Assembly: GCF_000426225.1 (NCBI RefSeq)
Contig: NZ_AUEY01000001.1
Span: 62,001-126,000 of the forward strand
Length of the DNA: 64,000 bases
Reading direction: 5' to 3'
DNA from: Desulforegula conservatrix Mb1Pa
GTDB lineage: Bacteria; Desulfobacterota; Desulfobacteria; Desulfobacterales; Desulforegulaceae
A program made the position numbers and the translations under genes. Positions 1 to 10,490 of this stretch are shown here, piece after piece. Positions within the stretch are counted from its first letter, which is position 1. The number at the start of each line of letters is the position of its first letter. The notes beneath the pieces are model-generated. The model did no database searches. It had not been told where the DNA came from and saw only the letters and a list, made by a program, of their open reading frames with translations.

Positions 1-442
1 CAAGGAACAGGACTGTCAGATACAAAGACACACAGGCTGCGACTTCAAACAGAAGTGACGTTGTTCCGCTTTGCATAATAAACGGATATGGAAGCCGCCA
101 CGGCCTTCCCACGTCATAGGTCAGGGCTATAACTACGAAAAGATACCCCAGAAATCCGGTAAGCACGGCAGGCCGGACAGCAAAATGAAATCTTTTTAAT
201 CCGAAAATATATACGGCCGCAGAAGTGACATACCCGCCAGCGGCAAGCGCGACCCCCACCAGCAGGTCAAAACCGATCCATATTCCCCAGGGATTATAAT
301 CTGAAAGATTTGTTACGGCACCGAGTCCTTTTGTGAAACGGATTACAGTAATAATCAACCCCATCAGAACTATTATTCCGGAAACAATATTAAATGGAGT
401 AAACAACCTCTTTTCTGGTGCAATAATGGCAATTTCGTCCAT
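1..442 (-). CDS. hmcC: HmcC/NrfD-family integral membrane subunit (partial, C-terminus outside window)
   Basis: Reading the minus strand from an ATG at 442 gives an open frame to the window edge (147 codons). It starts [18 protein letters not shown] and shows hydrophobic helices separated by short polar loops, with the NPWGIWIGFD stretch typical of NrfD/HybB/HmcC quinone-site subunits. The start codon overlaps the hmcB stop (TGATG), so the two are translationally coupled. In Hmc-type complexes this subunit anchors the periplasmic Fe-S protein and 16-haem cytochrome and passes electrons to or from the quinone pool or cytoplasmic partners. Family is clear; the HmcC name rests on the two upstream genes. 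Only the N-terminal third or so is visible. Confidence 0.85.
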   Translation of the reverse strand, partial: MDEIAIIAPEKRLFTPFNIVSGIIVLMGLIITVIRFTKGLGAVTNLSDYNPWGIWIGFDLLVGVALAAGGYVTSAAVYIFGLKRFHFAVRPAVLTGFLGYLFVVIALTYDVGRPWRLPYPFIMQSGTTSLLFEVAACVSLYLTVLFL

Positions 443-1497
443 CAGGCAGCCTCCTCTGTATTGGCTTTGACGGCATTGTCGACCGCACTTTTGACAGCTT
501 TTTCAACGATTTCTTCTTGCTCTTTTTCAGCTTTTGCAAGAGCCTCACCGATCTTTAATTCCGCGACTGCCTTAGTCGCTTTAATAGCTGAATTGACTGC
601 CTGATTTTTTTCTTCGTTTTCAATTTTCTCTTTTCTCTTTGTAATGGCATATACCCCGGTCAGCAGAACAGGCCAGAGAGCCGCCACCATCGGAACCACG
701 CTCAAAGCGCCGGAAGTAAGTTCAGGAGCTGGTTTTATTCCCAGATCCTCGCGCATACCGATCTTTTGAAAAGCAACTCCTGACAGATACATCCAGCTCG
801 TTCCGCCCATTTCATGCTCGCCATAGATATGATCCACATAATTTTTCGGATATCTGGCTATACGATTACGGGCTATTTTAATCAGATCATCGCGTTTCCC
901 AAAAACAAGAGCCTCCCTTGGGCAGGACTCAACACACCCCGGCAGCTTCCCCTCCAGGATTCTGGGCTGGCACATGGTGCATTTTACCACTTTGGGAGAA
1001 AGTGCATTGTCATATTCATAGGCTGGGATGTCAAAAGGACAGGCCATCATGCAGTATCTGCATCCAACGCATACACTTGCATCATATGTCACTGCTCCGG
1101 TCTTTGTTTTTTTGAATGCCTTTACAAAACATGCGGATGCACAGGCAGGTTCGAGACAGTGGTTGCACTGGGTTTTATTGAATACTGGCGCGATGCCGTC
1201 CTTCGCACGATCATGACGGTTTACCACTGTATAGGCTTTTGCAGTTGTTCTCCGTTTCTTATCCAATACCGAGGCATCGGAAAAAGGCTGATCAGGCTCT
1301 GGGAGATCATTGACCTTGTTACATGCCTCTTCACACTGCCTGCATCCGACACACCGAACCGAGTCATGTAATACGGCAAAGCTTTCTGGATAACCGGTAA
1401 AATGTTTATTAGAAGCAGCAAACACCGAGTTGCTCACGGCTGTACCAACTCCAGCCGAGCCTATCAATCCAAGAAATTTTCTTCGTGAAATGGACAT
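442..1497 (-). CDS. hmcB: HmcB-like periplasmic four-cluster ferredoxin with Tat signal and C-terminal anchor
   Basis: About 351 aa. The chosen ATG (1497) gives [13 protein letters not shown], a twin-arginine signal, and has a GAGG ribosome site 8 nt upstream; a longer frame to 1533 overlaps the hmcA stop (TAATG) but lacks this logic. Four cysteine groups follow: [35 protein letters not shown] and CTMCQ...CVESC, as in DmsB/HybA/HmcB proteins carrying four [4Fe-4S] clusters. A hydrophobic helix ([20 protein letters not shown]) near residue 280 is followed by a charged Lys/Glu/Ala-rich coiled tail. Fe-S protein with one late transmembrane helix plus the adjacent 16-haem cytochrome and NrfD subunit match the Hmc complex of sulfate reducers. 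Confidence 0.85.
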   Translation of the reverse strand: MSISRRKFLGLIGSAGVGTAVSNSVFAASNKHFTGYPESFAVLHDSVRCVGCRQCEEACNKVNDLPEPDQPFSDASVLDKKRRTTAKAYTVVNRHDRAKDGIAPVFNKTQCNHCLEPACASACFVKAFKKTKTGAVTYDASVCVGCRYCMMACPFDIPAYEYDNALSPKVVKCTMCQPRILEGKLPGCVESCPREALVFGKRDDLIKIARNRIARYPKNYVDHIYGEHEMGGTSWMYLSGVAFQKIGMREDLGIKPAPELTSGALSVVPMVAALWPVLLTGVYAITKRKEKIENEEKNQAVNSAIKATKAVAELKIGEALAKAEKEQEEIVEKAVKSAVDNAVKANTEEAA

Positions 1498-1532
1498 TTT
1501 TAATACCTCAAAAGATTCAGCCTTTAGTATCA

Positions 1533-3143
1533 TTATTTTTTCGGTTCATGCGCTTTTTCCTTGTGACAGTCTGTGCATGAAACAGGTTTTTCCATTCCCA
1601 TTTCCTTATGACAGCCCATGCATTGCAAGTGATATGCCCCCATTAAGCCAATTTTAAACGAACCCTTATCCTGAGCCTGCTTTACATGACAGCTTACGCA
1701 TCTCGGCGGCTGTTTGCCAGGAGGAGTATTGTGATGGCATCCCTGGCAGATCGTGCCTTTTTCAGCATGGAAATAACTGGCTAATTTATTGTTATTAATA
1801 TTGTTAACAAGCGCCTTAACGATCTTCCGATGCGGGAATTCAACGGGTTCGTATTTATTCGATAAATCCTTGATTAGTATTTTCTCGGGAATATCTTCAT
1901 CATTATATGTGGCGGTAATCGGAGTCCTTGACTTCAGCATCATCTCGGCAAGCCTGGCTGATTTGTCAGTTTTCGACTTGTGAGACGTAGTTGCTTCCTT
2001 CATATTACCCACCTGCTCCATATGACATTTGCCGCAGTTGGAGGAATTATTAGAATGCTTACCCATCAATTCATGGCAGCCTGCGCAATCTTTATCCTTC
2101 TTTTTAGATTCATGGCATCCGACACAGCTCTCTTTTGCATCAGGATTATGCATAACCTGTTCAAGACTTATAAACCCGCCTTCCTTTTTCCCTTCAATGG
2201 AATGACAACTTGAGCAGGAGGTCAAATCCTTGTGATGACAAACAATGCAAGAATCATTGTATCCCTCGTGGGCCTTATGATCGAAAGGCACTGAATCCAT
2301 GACGCCCTTTTGTTCCTTGTCATTGACATCCGTTTTGACCATCGTGAAATCAGGTTGTTTGCGCTCCATCCGTGGAACATCGACAATATTTTTAATGTCA
2401 GTCCGGTTGATGGTATTCGGGCTGTCAGGATCATGACAGCCGCCGCATTGAACAGGGCCGGCTTCCATCTTATTTTTAAGTGTTTTCTGATGACAATCTA
2501 TGCAGGCAATATGGGATGCCGATTTCATGGACATCCGGTTTTCTTCGTTTACATCCTTATGGCAATACCGGCAGGAGCCTTCTTGACCTTCCTTATATAT
2601 TAGTTTTTTGGTGCTATTGTCGTATTCATGGTGACAAAGCTCGCATTTGTTTTCCTGACTCTTTGAATGACGATAATGGAGGGATTTGTCAAAAGTCGGA
2701 GGTTGACCAGAAGCAACATAAGCGGAAGTTTTTACATGACACTCGCCGCAAGTAGTTGGTCCTGATTTATCGCCTTTGCCTGCCACTTCCACATGACAAC
2801 TAATACAGTTATCGTGGTAAATATTCATGACTTCATTTTTAGAGGTGTCTTTCAGGCGTTTAAATTTCAGGGACAGCTTGCTGTTGTCAGATAAGTGGCA
2901 GGCGGTGCAGTCTTTGTCAACTTTCTGCAATGCGCTGGTATGAAGATCATGAAGAAATACGACCCCGGATCTTTCGAGATTGCCAAAAGATTTCATCCCA
3001 TCTATTTTTATGATGTCAGCCCTTTTCTGGCCGGAATCCTGAGATGGCTGATCAAACGCCTGGACGCTGCCATAAAGGATTACGGCAACCGCAAGCACTG
3101 TCAACACCACGGTCAGTCTGGTTATAACCATTCCATTCTCCAT
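1533..3143 (-). CDS. hmcA: HmcA-like 16-haem high-molecular-weight cytochrome c
   Basis: About 536 aa from an ATG at 3143 preceded by GGGGA; an N-terminal signal peptide ([18 protein letters not shown]) ends near VQA. I count sixteen CXXCH haem motifs: CTACH, CISCH, CGECH, CELCH, CRYCH, CIDCH, CGGCH, CIVCH, CSSCH, CVGCH, CAGCH, CGKCH, CQGCH, CVSCH, CMGCH and CTDCH. Sixteen haems in a protein of this length is the signature of HmcA, the periplasmic subunit that receives electrons from cytochrome c3/hydrogenase in sulfate reducers. The stop overlaps the hmcB open frame and the genes form an operon hmcA-hmcB-hmcC, with the rest beyond the left edge. Confidence 0.9.
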   Translation of the reverse strand: MENGMVITRLTVVLTVLAVAVILYGSVQAFDQPSQDSGQKRADIIKIDGMKSFGNLERSGVVFLHDLHTSALQKVDKDCTACHLSDNSKLSLKFKRLKDTSKNEVMNIYHDNCISCHVEVAGKGDKSGPTTCGECHVKTSAYVASGQPPTFDKSLHYRHSKSQENKCELCHHEYDNSTKKLIYKEGQEGSCRYCHKDVNEENRMSMKSASHIACIDCHQKTLKNKMEAGPVQCGGCHDPDSPNTINRTDIKNIVDVPRMERKQPDFTMVKTDVNDKEQKGVMDSVPFDHKAHEGYNDSCIVCHHKDLTSCSSCHSIEGKKEGGFISLEQVMHNPDAKESCVGCHESKKKDKDCAGCHELMGKHSNNSSNCGKCHMEQVGNMKEATTSHKSKTDKSARLAEMMLKSRTPITATYNDEDIPEKILIKDLSNKYEPVEFPHRKIVKALVNNINNNKLASYFHAEKGTICQGCHHNTPPGKQPPRCVSCHVKQAQDKGSFKIGLMGAYHLQCMGCHKEMGMEKPVSCTDCHKEKAHEPKK

Positions 3144-3337
3144 AACTATATCCCCAATCAATTCAAAGTGACATTTACCCCGTAGTTCTCATATTTTTTT
3201 ACAACTAGTAAAATTAAAGTATTTTTTATTAGTTTCAATGATCAGTTTTCACATACACCCTTTTAAAAAAGCACAAGGCACGTGCAGTTATCAAAGCCAG
3301 ACAAAACCAGCAAAGGTTCTGAATAATTAAAAAAAAC

Positions 3338-3392
3338 AAAGCTCATGAAAATATATGACGCAACTGTCCCGACTCTATATTTCATGAGCTTT
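3338..3392 (-). terminator. Rho-independent-type hairpin ending an unidentified minus-strand transcript
   Basis: AAAGCTCATGAAA (3338-3350) pairs perfectly with TTTCATGAGCTTT (3380-3392), extended by ATATA/TATAT. On the minus strand the stem is followed by TTTGTTTTTTTTAATT, a good U-tract. No gene lies just upstream on that strand, so the terminated transcript is unknown. Confidence 0.65.
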
Positions 3393-3598
3393 AAAAAATG
3401 AGCTGTAATGATTATCCTGGATTTTACTCGAAGAACTACGATTCGAAAGAATGGCTGATACGAAAACACTGATACCAGTAAAAGGCGAACCCGCCTGCTG
3501 TTTCCGAAGAATGCAGTGCGAATTTTAAATAATTTCAAACCTATGGTGCCACACCTGTTTTTCAGATTCGGCCCTTTTCAGAGCCAAACCGCTGAATT

Positions 3599-3733
3599 TT
3601 GATGGACTCGCAAAAAGTCCGATTACCGTCATTCCGGCAAAGGCCGGAATACAGAAGTAATTGAAAATACTGGATGCCGGATCAAGTCCGGCATGACTCC
3701 GACGCATTTCTTGACTTTTTGCAACCTTGTCAA
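3599..3733. repeat. Dispersed MITE-like repeat, copy 1
   Basis: 135 bp bounded by TTGATGGACTCGCAAAAAG on the left and CTTTTTGCAACCTTGTCAA on the right, which are imperfect inverted repeats. Inside are two hairpin-forming modules, CATTCCGGCAAAGGCCGGAAT and GCCGGATCAAGTCCGGC. Related copies lie at 7953-8068, 15786-15940 and 23838-23972. There is no coding capacity, so if mobile it would need a transposase in trans. Confidence 0.75.
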
Positions 3734-3856
3734 TTTTAATCTACTAATAATATTAATTTGACTACTTTAACTCACTTATCGAACTAACATATTTATCAGA
3801 TGAATTCCATTACTGATATTTTCTGAAACCATTTTTTTACAAACCAGATCCAAAGT

Positions 3857-4261
3857 CTAAGGCCCAAGTCTGTAAAATCTGTTTGGAGTCATGGCTCCTG
3901 CAAGTTCATCCAGTCGCCCTTTCAGGGCTTTTATTTCATCAAAGCCCTGGGTTCTCAGGAATGCATAGCCCATTGCAGCTCTGAATCCTGAAACGCAGAA
4001 AAGGATGACGAATTTATCCCTTGGCACCTCATCAACCCTGTCAGGCAAATCGCTCAAAGGAATATGAAGCGCGAACGTAAAAACGAGATGATCATGTTCT
4101 TCCTTTGTTCTTACATCCAGAAAAACGAAATGACTGTTTCCAATGAATCTGGCTGCATCCTCAACGGTTATGCCATACTCACCCGATACCAGAAAGTCGA
4201 TGTCCATTTCACGCAAAACATCGGCCATTGACATTGTTCCATTTGAATCCGTATTAGCCAC
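3857..4261 (-). CDS. Single-domain rhodanese-like protein
   Basis: About 134 aa. A GGAGG site sits 8 nt before a GTG at 4261, preferred over the TTG at 4276. The central and C-terminal part is a rhodanese fold: VFLDVRTKEEHDH, then IPLSDLPDRVDEVPRDKFVILFC, an active-site loop CVSGFRAA with the catalytic Cys, and FDEIKALKGRLDELAGA. Such proteins carry sulfane sulfur as a Cys persulfide in the cytoplasm; the acceptor cannot be deduced. About 35 N-terminal residues precede the domain. It stands alone, downstream of a 160-bp gap after the hybrid kinase. Confidence 0.8.
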   Translation of the reverse strand: MANTDSNGTMSMADVLREMDIDFLVSGEYGITVEDAARFIGNSHFVFLDVRTKEEHDHLVFTFALHIPLSDLPDRVDEVPRDKFVILFCVSGFRAAMGYAFLRTQGFDEIKALKGRLDELAGAMTPNRFYRLGP

Positions 4262-4419
4262 TAGTATTGCCTCCAATAGCAGTCTTTATCAAAAAAACTC
4301 TTCAGAAAGCACACTTACTATAATTTCAAAAATAATAATGAAAAATATCTAAAATACAAATAACGATCCCTAAAATAGAAATGGAATAATATGCAAAAAT
4401 GGCAATTGAGGTTTAACTG

Positions 4420-7400
4420 CTAAGCGACAAAAAAAGGCTCGGCTTCAATATTTTCAAGCCCCCCTTCTTCAGTTTTGAACTCTCTTTTCAAACCATCCAT
4501 AACAATCCCCAGGTGTCTGTTAAAAGAGCTGATCAGATCATCTACAGAAGCTACCCCATTATCAATGGCTGACTCAAGTGCCCCGGACACAGTTGACAAT
4601 TCTGCGGCCCCGATTGTAGCTGCCACGGATTTCATGGAGTGCGCCAATCTGCCCGCAGATTCTCTATCTCCACACGCAAGCCCTTTTTCTATTTCGTATC
4701 CGGTTTCACAATATGCTTCTGTAAACATATAAAGCAGCTCCCGGTATAGGCTTCTATCCCCAACCAGCATTTTAAGCCCTGAAGATACGCATATTCCTGG
4801 CAAATCAGTGGGCAATTCTATTTCATCACAAGTCTCACAGTCAGTAATTAGGGGTATATCTTCCCCAACAATTCTGGCAGAGCAGAGCCATTTCCCAAGA
4901 ATTATAAACAGTTCATAACGATCGATTGGCTTTGTCACATAATCATTCATGCCCTCATCAAGACATTTTACCCTGTCAGAGGCCATTGCATGGGCAGTCA
5001 TGGCTATTATCGGAAGATTTTCAAAACGGGGCTGGCAGCGTATGAGCCTTACAGCCTCGTAACCATCCATGACCGGCATCTGAATATCCATGAGTACAGC
5101 GTCGAAATTCTGAACATCCAATTTATCAAGCGCCTGCTGCCCATTTTCAGCAGAAGTCACGGTCACTCCCCATTTTGAAAGAAATCCGATGGCGACCTCC
5201 CTGTTCAATCGATTATCTTCAACAAGGAGAACTCTGCTACCCCTCAGGGAAACATCAGGATCAGTCATTCTTATTTTCCAAGGAACTTCAGCTTTTTGGG
5301 CTGATCCCTTGGCCGGGTTATCTTTCAATGCCTCGAAAAGAGCCTGAACAGTAATTGGTTTTTGTAAAAAGCCGTCCAGGCTGTCCTGCTCGATTATATT
5401 TTTCAGATACTCGAATCCTGAATCCGCGGTGAGATATATCTTGGTATTTGGATTGTAATTCCTGTGGTTTTTTATAAGTCTTGCAGCATAAACCCCATCA
5501 AGGCCAGACATTTTCCAGTCAACAACAATGAGATCGATAAATAAGATCCCGCCATTTTTTTCAAACTTATCCAGCCCTTGTTCAGCAGAGCCTGCAACTA
5601 TTACGTCACAGCCCAAAGAGGAAAAAAACGCCTGAAATGAATCAAGAGAAACTTCATTATCATCAATTATCATTATTCGCTTGCCACTTATGATGGCCTT
5701 TTCTTCCGCTATCTCCTTTTGATTTTCTTCTTCAACTGCAAACACAGCCGTGAAAAAGAACTCGCTGCCAACATCTGGAGTGCTCTCAAACCAGATTTTT
5801 CCGTCCATCAATTCCACCAGCTGTCTGCTGATGGCAAGCCCAAGCCCTGTCCCGCCGAATAACCTTGTGGTTGATGTGTCAACCTGGGTGAATGGCTCAA
5901 AAAGTTTTTGACCCTGCTCGGCAGTCATCCCTATCCCTGTATCAAGAACAGAAAAAAGGAGAGTAACACGATTGTCATGGTCATCGCCCGGCAAGACCTG
6001 AACCGAAACCGTGATTGCTCCTTTATCAGTAAATTTAACCGCATTATTGCATAGGTTGGTCAAAACCTGGGCAAGCCTCAGAGAATCACCAATCAGTGTT
6101 TTCGGAACATCAGGAGCAATATTAATTAGAAATTCAAGATTCTTTTCCTTTGCTTTAAGTCCGACAATCATTTTTATGCCATCAAGAACATCCGAAAGCC
6201 GGAATTCAGCATTTTCCATTTCAAGCTTTCCAGCCTCTATCTTTGAAAAATCGAGTATGTCATTAATTATCTCAAGAAGGGACTCGCCCGCAAACCTGAT
6301 TTTTTCCAAATAGTCTTTCTGCCGGGGCTGGGGTTCTCCATCAAGGGCCAGGCTGGCCATACCGATAACCGCATTCAAAGGAGTCCTTATCTCGTGGCTC
6401 ATATTCGCCAGAAAAAGCCCTTTTGAAAGATTTGCAGCCTCCGCAGCATCCCTTGCCGCCCCCAATTCCGCAGTACGAATAAGAACCTGATCTTCAAGAT
6501 GCTCTCTGTACATCCGAAGTTTTTCCTCTGTCTGTCTGCGTTCAGTTATGTCCTCGAATACTCCGAGAATTCCGTATGCAAGTCCTGTCGCGTCAATCAG
6601 GGGAATTTTTGTTACGCTGACCCATACGCGGCCACCGTCTGCGAGCTGAAAAGGCTGTATGACATTTCGCTTGGCGTGTTTACTTGCAATGACTTCACTG
6701 TCATCGGCTATATAGATCCGGGCATCCTCATTCGGCTGGGGCAGATCGAAATTGGTTTTTCCGGCTATTTCCCCAGGATCATCAAGACCAACGGCCCTTG
6801 CATAGTTTTTGTTGCAGCCAAGAAAAATTCCGTCACTGTTTTTCCAGAAAATTGCCTGGGGGATTGAGTTCAAAATATAAGCGAGCATGCTCCTGCTCTT
6901 ATAAAGATCGTATTCTGCACGCTTTCGTTCATTCACCTCTTTTTTAAGCGCATGATTCAATTTTTCAAGATCAAGGGTTCTCTGCCGAACTCGTTCTTCC
7001 ATTTCTTCATTTGCAGAGCGAAGACTGTCTTCGGTTTCCTTGAGTTCTCTGAAAATAAGTGAATAAGGCTCTTTGATACCGGTTACAACGATTGCCCTGC
7101 ATATATAGTAAAAAGCTATAAGATTAAAATACTGACCGACCATTGTTGCAAATCCGAAAAAATTCATTGAAGAGGCAAACATTATCTCTGACAGAAATGT
7201 TGATGTTATAGACATAACCAAATAGACAGTGACCTTCACATCCAGCTCGGAACGATTTCTAATAAAACCGCACAAAGATACCAGCATGACTATGATTATT
7301 GAGTACTCGCTAATAATTTTAAAATCAGTAAACCCTTTACCTTCAAGATAACAATCAGGAAATACTCCTAAAAACACTGACCAGACAAGCAAAAATGCCA

Positions 7401-7833
7401 ATAGAGTAAAGCCGGTAAAAATTACGTCGATACGTATTTTTTTTTCTGAAAGGAAGGGGGCCAGCATTAACGTAAATGCCTGGATATAACGGGCGCAGAT
7501 CCAAAACTGTGAAGCGTGATTCAACCCAAGCTCATGAAAAATTCCTGAGCCTTCTTGTAAACTGAGCAAATAAAGAAGATCAGCAATTCCTGCCGCAGCG
7601 TAACCGGTCGCTATGAACGCCAAGCATGAATTGGCAAGATACTGCCTTGAATTCCAGATGATTATTACCATTGAAAACGCAACGGAAATGGTTGCTATCT
7701 CAATCAGAGAATGAAAAAAAATATAACTTTTGAGACTCGCAAAATAAAGACCTGCGAGTATAACAATAAGAGAGCATAAAGATGTGATTTTTCTTAAATT
7801 ACCATTTATCAAAGTAAAATCATGACTTTGCAT
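4420..7833 (-). CDS. MASE3-PAS hybrid histidine kinase with two receiver domains and HPt
   Basis: 1137 aa. Residues 12-255 form about seven membrane helices resembling MASE3; a coiled coil spans 260-310; a PAS domain is at 312-432 ([20 protein letters not shown]). The HisKA phospho-acceptor is His480 ([17 protein letters not shown]). HATPase_c follows with N-box LCNNAVKFT near 595, G1 DTGIGM at 631 and G2 GGTGLGLA at 660. Receiver 1 (718-835) has Asp772 and receiver 2 (865-983) Asp916. A C-terminal HPt carries His1065 ([15 protein letters not shown]). This is a complete BarA/EvgS-like phosphorelay in one chain; its terminal response regulator is not nearby. The ligand is unknown. The ribosome site is weak. 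Confidence 0.92.
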   Translation of the reverse strand: MQSHDFTLINGNLRKITSLCSLIVILAGLYFASLKSYIFFHSLIEIATISVAFSMVIIIWNSRQYLANSCLAFIATGYAAAGIADLLYLLSLQEGSGIFHELGLNHASQFWICARYIQAFTLMLAPFLSEKKIRIDVIFTGFTLLAFLLVWSVFLGVFPDCYLEGKGFTDFKIISEYSIIIVMLVSLCGFIRNRSELDVKVTVYLVMSITSTFLSEIMFASSMNFFGFATMVGQYFNLIAFYYICRAIVVTGIKEPYSLIFRELKETEDSLRSANEEMEERVRQRTLDLEKLNHALKKEVNERKRAEYDLYKSRSMLAYILNSIPQAIFWKNSDGIFLGCNKNYARAVGLDDPGEIAGKTNFDLPQPNEDARIYIADDSEVIASKHAKRNVIQPFQLADGGRVWVSVTKIPLIDATGLAYGILGVFEDITERRQTEEKLRMYREHLEDQVLIRTAELGAARDAAEAANLSKGLFLANMSHEIRTPLNAVIGMASLALDGEPQPRQKDYLEKIRFAGESLLEIINDILDFSKIEAGKLEMENAEFRLSDVLDGIKMIVGLKAKEKNLEFLINIAPDVPKTLIGDSLRLAQVLTNLCNNAVKFTDKGAITVSVQVLPGDDHDNRVTLLFSVLDTGIGMTAEQGQKLFEPFTQVDTSTTRLFGGTGLGLAISRQLVELMDGKIWFESTPDVGSEFFFTAVFAVEEENQKEIAEEKAIISGKRIMIIDDNEVSLDSFQAFFSSLGCDVIVAGSAEQGLDKFEKNGGILFIDLIVVDWKMSGLDGVYAARLIKNHRNYNPNTKIYLTADSGFEYLKNIIEQDSLDGFLQKPITVQALFEALKDNPAKGSAQKAEVPWKIRMTDPDVSLRGSRVLLVEDNRLNREVAIGFLSKWGVTVTSAENGQQALDKLDVQNFDAVLMDIQMPVMDGYEAVRLIRCQPRFENLPIIAMTAHAMASDRVKCLDEGMNDYVTKPIDRYELFIILGKWLCSARIVGEDIPLITDCETCDEIELPTDLPGICVSSGLKMLVGDRSLYRELLYMFTEAYCETGYEIEKGLACGDRESAGRLAHSMKSVAATIGAAELSTVSGALESAIDNGVASVDDLISSFNRHLGIVMDGLKREFKTEEGGLENIEAEPFFVA

Positions 7834-7952
7834 TTTTCAATAATATGTTCTCTTTAAGTGTGGGTGGTTTTATTATTCCGATAGCCATTTAATATTTTTG
7901 ATGAAGGAATGGCTTCAGGAGATCATAAAATCAATAAGGTCTTGATCTAAAA

Positions 7953-8068
7953 TTGATGGACTCGCAAAAAATCAAAAAAATGGAGTTAGCGTCATGCCGG
8001 ACTTGATCCGGCATCCAGTATTTTCAATGATTCCCGTCATTCAGGCCTGCACCGGAATGACGGGAAAA
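7953..8068. repeat. Dispersed MITE-like repeat, copy 2 (right end degraded)
   Basis: Starts TTGATGGACTCGCAAAAA and carries the modules GTCATGCCGGACTTGATCCG and GTCATTCAGGCCTGCACCGGAATGAC. The right terminal repeat is not recognisable; the sequence runs out after CGGGAAAAAGG. It lies between the start of the hybrid kinase and the end of the chemoreceptor gene and may act as a transcription terminator for the latter. Confidence 0.65.
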
Positions 8069-8101
8069 AGGCCAGAGTAGTTATGCCTCACGCAAATACC
8101 A

Positions 8102-10105
8102 TCAGACCTTAAACTGGTCGACCATTGTCCTTAATTGCTCAGAAAGCCTTGAAAGCTCCTGGGCGCTCGTATTTACCTGATTACTGCCCGCAGACATATC
8201 AGACATGGAAGCGCTCACACCTGCAATATCACCCGAAATTTCAGACACCACCCCAGAGCTTTGATTAACGTTTGCATTTACCTCCTGAATCCCTGCCGAA
8301 ACCTGGGCAACATTTGAGGCAATTTCTTTTGTGGCTGCGGACTGCTCCTCAACAGCGGCTGCTATTGTAGACACAACCTCGTTAACTTCTACGATGACAC
8401 CTGCTATTTCAGATATCTGGGTCACTGTCACAGATGTGGTTCTCTGAATACCCTCAACTTTCCCTTTTATATCCTGGCTAGCATCCGCAGTCTGCCTTGC
8501 AAGCTCTTTGATTTCATTGGCAACGACGGCAAATCCCCTGCCCGCCTCTCCTGCCCTGGCAGCCTCAATTGTTGCGTTAAGAGCCAGAAGATTTACCTGA
8601 TCGGAAATATCACTGATCGTCTCTATGACCTTGCCTATTGCGTTGGCGGCAAGACCAAGCTGATCAATATTTACGGATGCTGATGTAGCCTTTTGAGATG
8701 CCTGACCTGAGATATTTCTGGCCTTTTCGGCATTTATGGCAATTTCGCTTATTGTCGAAGACATCTCCTCCGATGCAGTCGCCAACATATTAGTATTGGC
8801 CGCGGACTGCTCCATTGCCACTGCGACATTGCCCATACTTGCGCTCATTTCTTCAGACGCTGCTGCCACAGCCACAGCCTTTTCCGAAACAATTCCTGTT
8901 GACACTGACATACCCTCAGATATTACCGAAAGCTCCGTCGATGACGAAGCAAGGGTCTGGACTCCGCCTGAAATATCCCTGATTATGCCCTGAAGCTTTT
9001 CCATGAATATATTAAACCATCTGGCAAGCTCGCCCACCTCGTCCTTTGTTCTGACATCAAGTCTCTTGGTAAGGTCACCCTCGCCGCTGGCAATATCCTT
9101 AAGGCCTTCCACCGCGCTGTTGATTGGATTGACGATGGCTCTGGATGACAAAAAGATCACTATCCCGACTATCAGCATTGTAAAAAAGCCAACTATAAGG
9201 CTGACATTTCTAATTGAACTGGCTGCTCTCAAAAATTCTTCGGAATCCTGGGCGACATTGATTGACCAGCCATTAATGCCAACAGGGGCAAATCCTCCGA
9301 TTTTATGAACACCATTGAACACATAGGACTCAACGCCTGATTTGCCCGCAAGCATCTGGCTGTTAATGCTTTCCATCCCCTTTAACGTGGAAGCCTGGAG
9401 CTTCAGCACATATTCCTGCTTGGGATGGGCAATGACAGTCCCGCTGCCGTTGATCATGTATCCATAGCCTGTATCACCTATCTTCCTGTCTGAAATAAGA
9501 TGTGAAAAATATTCGGCTTTGATGACTGCCCCATAAACGCCTATTACCTGACCCTGATCCGACTTTATAGTTGAAACAACGGTGAGTATCGGGCTTCCAG
9601 TGACTTTGGATGTTATTACATCTCCGACAAATGTGTCTTCCCCCTTCATGGCCCTTGCAAAGTCATTGCTGTCAGAAATGTTTATACCCTTATATTCCTT
9701 TCCGCCTTCAAGAATTCCAGTGACAATATTACCTTTAGTATCTGCGACAAATATCCCCTGGTAAGAGTCACCCATCTTCTCAAATTTTTTCTTGAGATTA
9801 TCAAAAAGGATTCTGACTGATTCAGGACTATTCTCCCCGCCGTTCTGCGTGATTATGCCCATGTGCTTGATGATGTTCTGGGCCGAGGAAAAAGTCCCGG
9901 CCAGCTTAACTTCATCATTTAAGGTTTTATTTACAAGACTTGAGAGATCCTGGGCGACCATTTGAACCGTTTCTTTTGACAGTTTCATCAGGGCGTCAGA
10001 TGACTTTGATACGGATATAATTCCAACGGTTGCGAGCGGAACAAGAACCGAAACAAAACCGATTGCCATAAGCCTGAAACTGATTGATCTAAAATTCACA
10101 TTCAT
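8102..10105 (-). CDS. Methyl-accepting chemotaxis protein with periplasmic Cache sensor
   Basis: 667 aa, ATG preceded by GAGGG. Membrane helix 1 is near residues 10-32; a periplasmic region of about 260 residues reads like dCache_1 ([15 protein letters not shown] ... [17 protein letters not shown]); helix 2 is at about 298-322, followed by HAMP ([23 protein letters not shown]). The cytoplasmic coiled coil has the highly conserved tip [20 protein letters not shown] and [17 protein letters not shown]. The C-terminus (VDQFKV) lacks a CheR/CheB-tethering pentapeptide. It should signal through CheW/CheA encoded elsewhere; no che genes are in the window. The ligand is not predictable, though dCache domains often bind amino acids or carboxylates. 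Confidence 0.95.
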   Translation of the reverse strand: MNVNFRSISFRLMAIGFVSVLVPLATVGIISVSKSSDALMKLSKETVQMVAQDLSSLVNKTLNDEVKLAGTFSSAQNIIKHMGIITQNGGENSPESVRILFDNLKKKFEKMGDSYQGIFVADTKGNIVTGILEGGKEYKGINISDSNDFARAMKGEDTFVGDVITSKVTGSPILTVVSTIKSDQGQVIGVYGAVIKAEYFSHLISDRKIGDTGYGYMINGSGTVIAHPKQEYVLKLQASTLKGMESINSQMLAGKSGVESYVFNGVHKIGGFAPVGINGWSINVAQDSEEFLRAASSIRNVSLIVGFFTMLIVGIVIFLSSRAIVNPINSAVEGLKDIASGEGDLTKRLDVRTKDEVGELARWFNIFMEKLQGIIRDISGGVQTLASSSTELSVISEGMSVSTGIVSEKAVAVAAASEEMSASMGNVAVAMEQSAANTNMLATASEEMSSTISEIAINAEKARNISGQASQKATSASVNIDQLGLAANAIGKVIETISDISDQVNLLALNATIEAARAGEAGRGFAVVANEIKELARQTADASQDIKGKVEGIQRTTSVTVTQISEIAGVIVEVNEVVSTIAAAVEEQSAATKEIASNVAQVSAGIQEVNANVNQSSGVVSEISGDIAGVSASMSDMSAGSNQVNTSAQELSRLSEQLRTMVDQFKV

Positions 10106-10490
10106 TTGAACCCTCTATTATATTATTGCAACTCAATCTATTTGAACTCAAAAAACATTTTCAGAATCATTTCGGGCATTATCTGATGTGAGTAGGCTTC
10201 AGTCCTGGGTACATCCTCAGAATAAGAGCTGAAATCATCCTGGGGATCTGGAAAATAAATATTATTTCAAACCGCTTTATGTTCAGAAAGTTACCATTGA
10301 TGATCTGGAAAGCATCACGCACATAAAAATCAGATGTTGCACAGATGTCGTTTTTCGTGGAAGCTGGCTTGAAGAAAATCAATATTCCAAAAAATCGGTT
10401 TATTAAGTATCTCAATCATGGATGATATTACAACAGGGGATAAACAGAGGTATAATGAGGGGCTAAAACCCCCTATAACAGATCCGAACT
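10106..10490. other. 385-bp intergenic region, no gene seen
   Basis: Lies upstream of the chemoreceptor and downstream of the PocR-type regulator. A 78-codon minus-strand frame at 10179-10415 has no ribosome site and no recognisable family. The only structure noted is a short GGGG-CTAAAA-CCCC hairpin near the regulator's stop. Confidence 0.5.
10458..10473 (-). terminator. Weak hairpin downstream of the PocR-type regulator
   Basis: AGGGGCTAAAACCCCCT forms a 4-5 bp GC stem just after the regulator's stop codon on the minus strand. No proper T-tract follows, so it is at best a weak terminator. Confidence 0.35.

Larger units (their letters stand above)
3162..3856. other. 695-bp non-coding gap between hmcA and the rhodanese gene
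   Basis: No convincing gene is visible; the short open frames have no ribosome site and poor composition. The gap holds the presumed hmc promoter region (AT-rich, 3150-3260, no clear consensus boxes), a strong hairpin with a minus-strand T-tract (3338-3392), an unexplained stretch at 3394-3598 containing the small hairpin AGGCGAACCCGCCT, and a copy of the dispersed repeat (3599-3733). Confidence 0.6.

Noticed and set aside
814-1371. Plus-strand frame of 185 codons opposite hmcB
   Set aside because: Its residues are shadows of the Fe-S cluster codons; no ribosome site.
3394-3598. c-di-GMP (GEMM) or other known riboswitch
   Set aside because: Some motifs hinted at it, but the conserved core sequence is absent.
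3263-3707. Two minus-strand frames between hmcA and the rhodanese gene
   Set aside because: One overlaps the terminator hairpin and the other lies in the dispersed repeat; neither has a ribosome site.
10179-10415. 78-codon minus-strand frame in the gap upstream of the chemoreceptor
   Set aside because: No ribosome site, no recognisable domain; composition resembles the AT-rich intergenic background.
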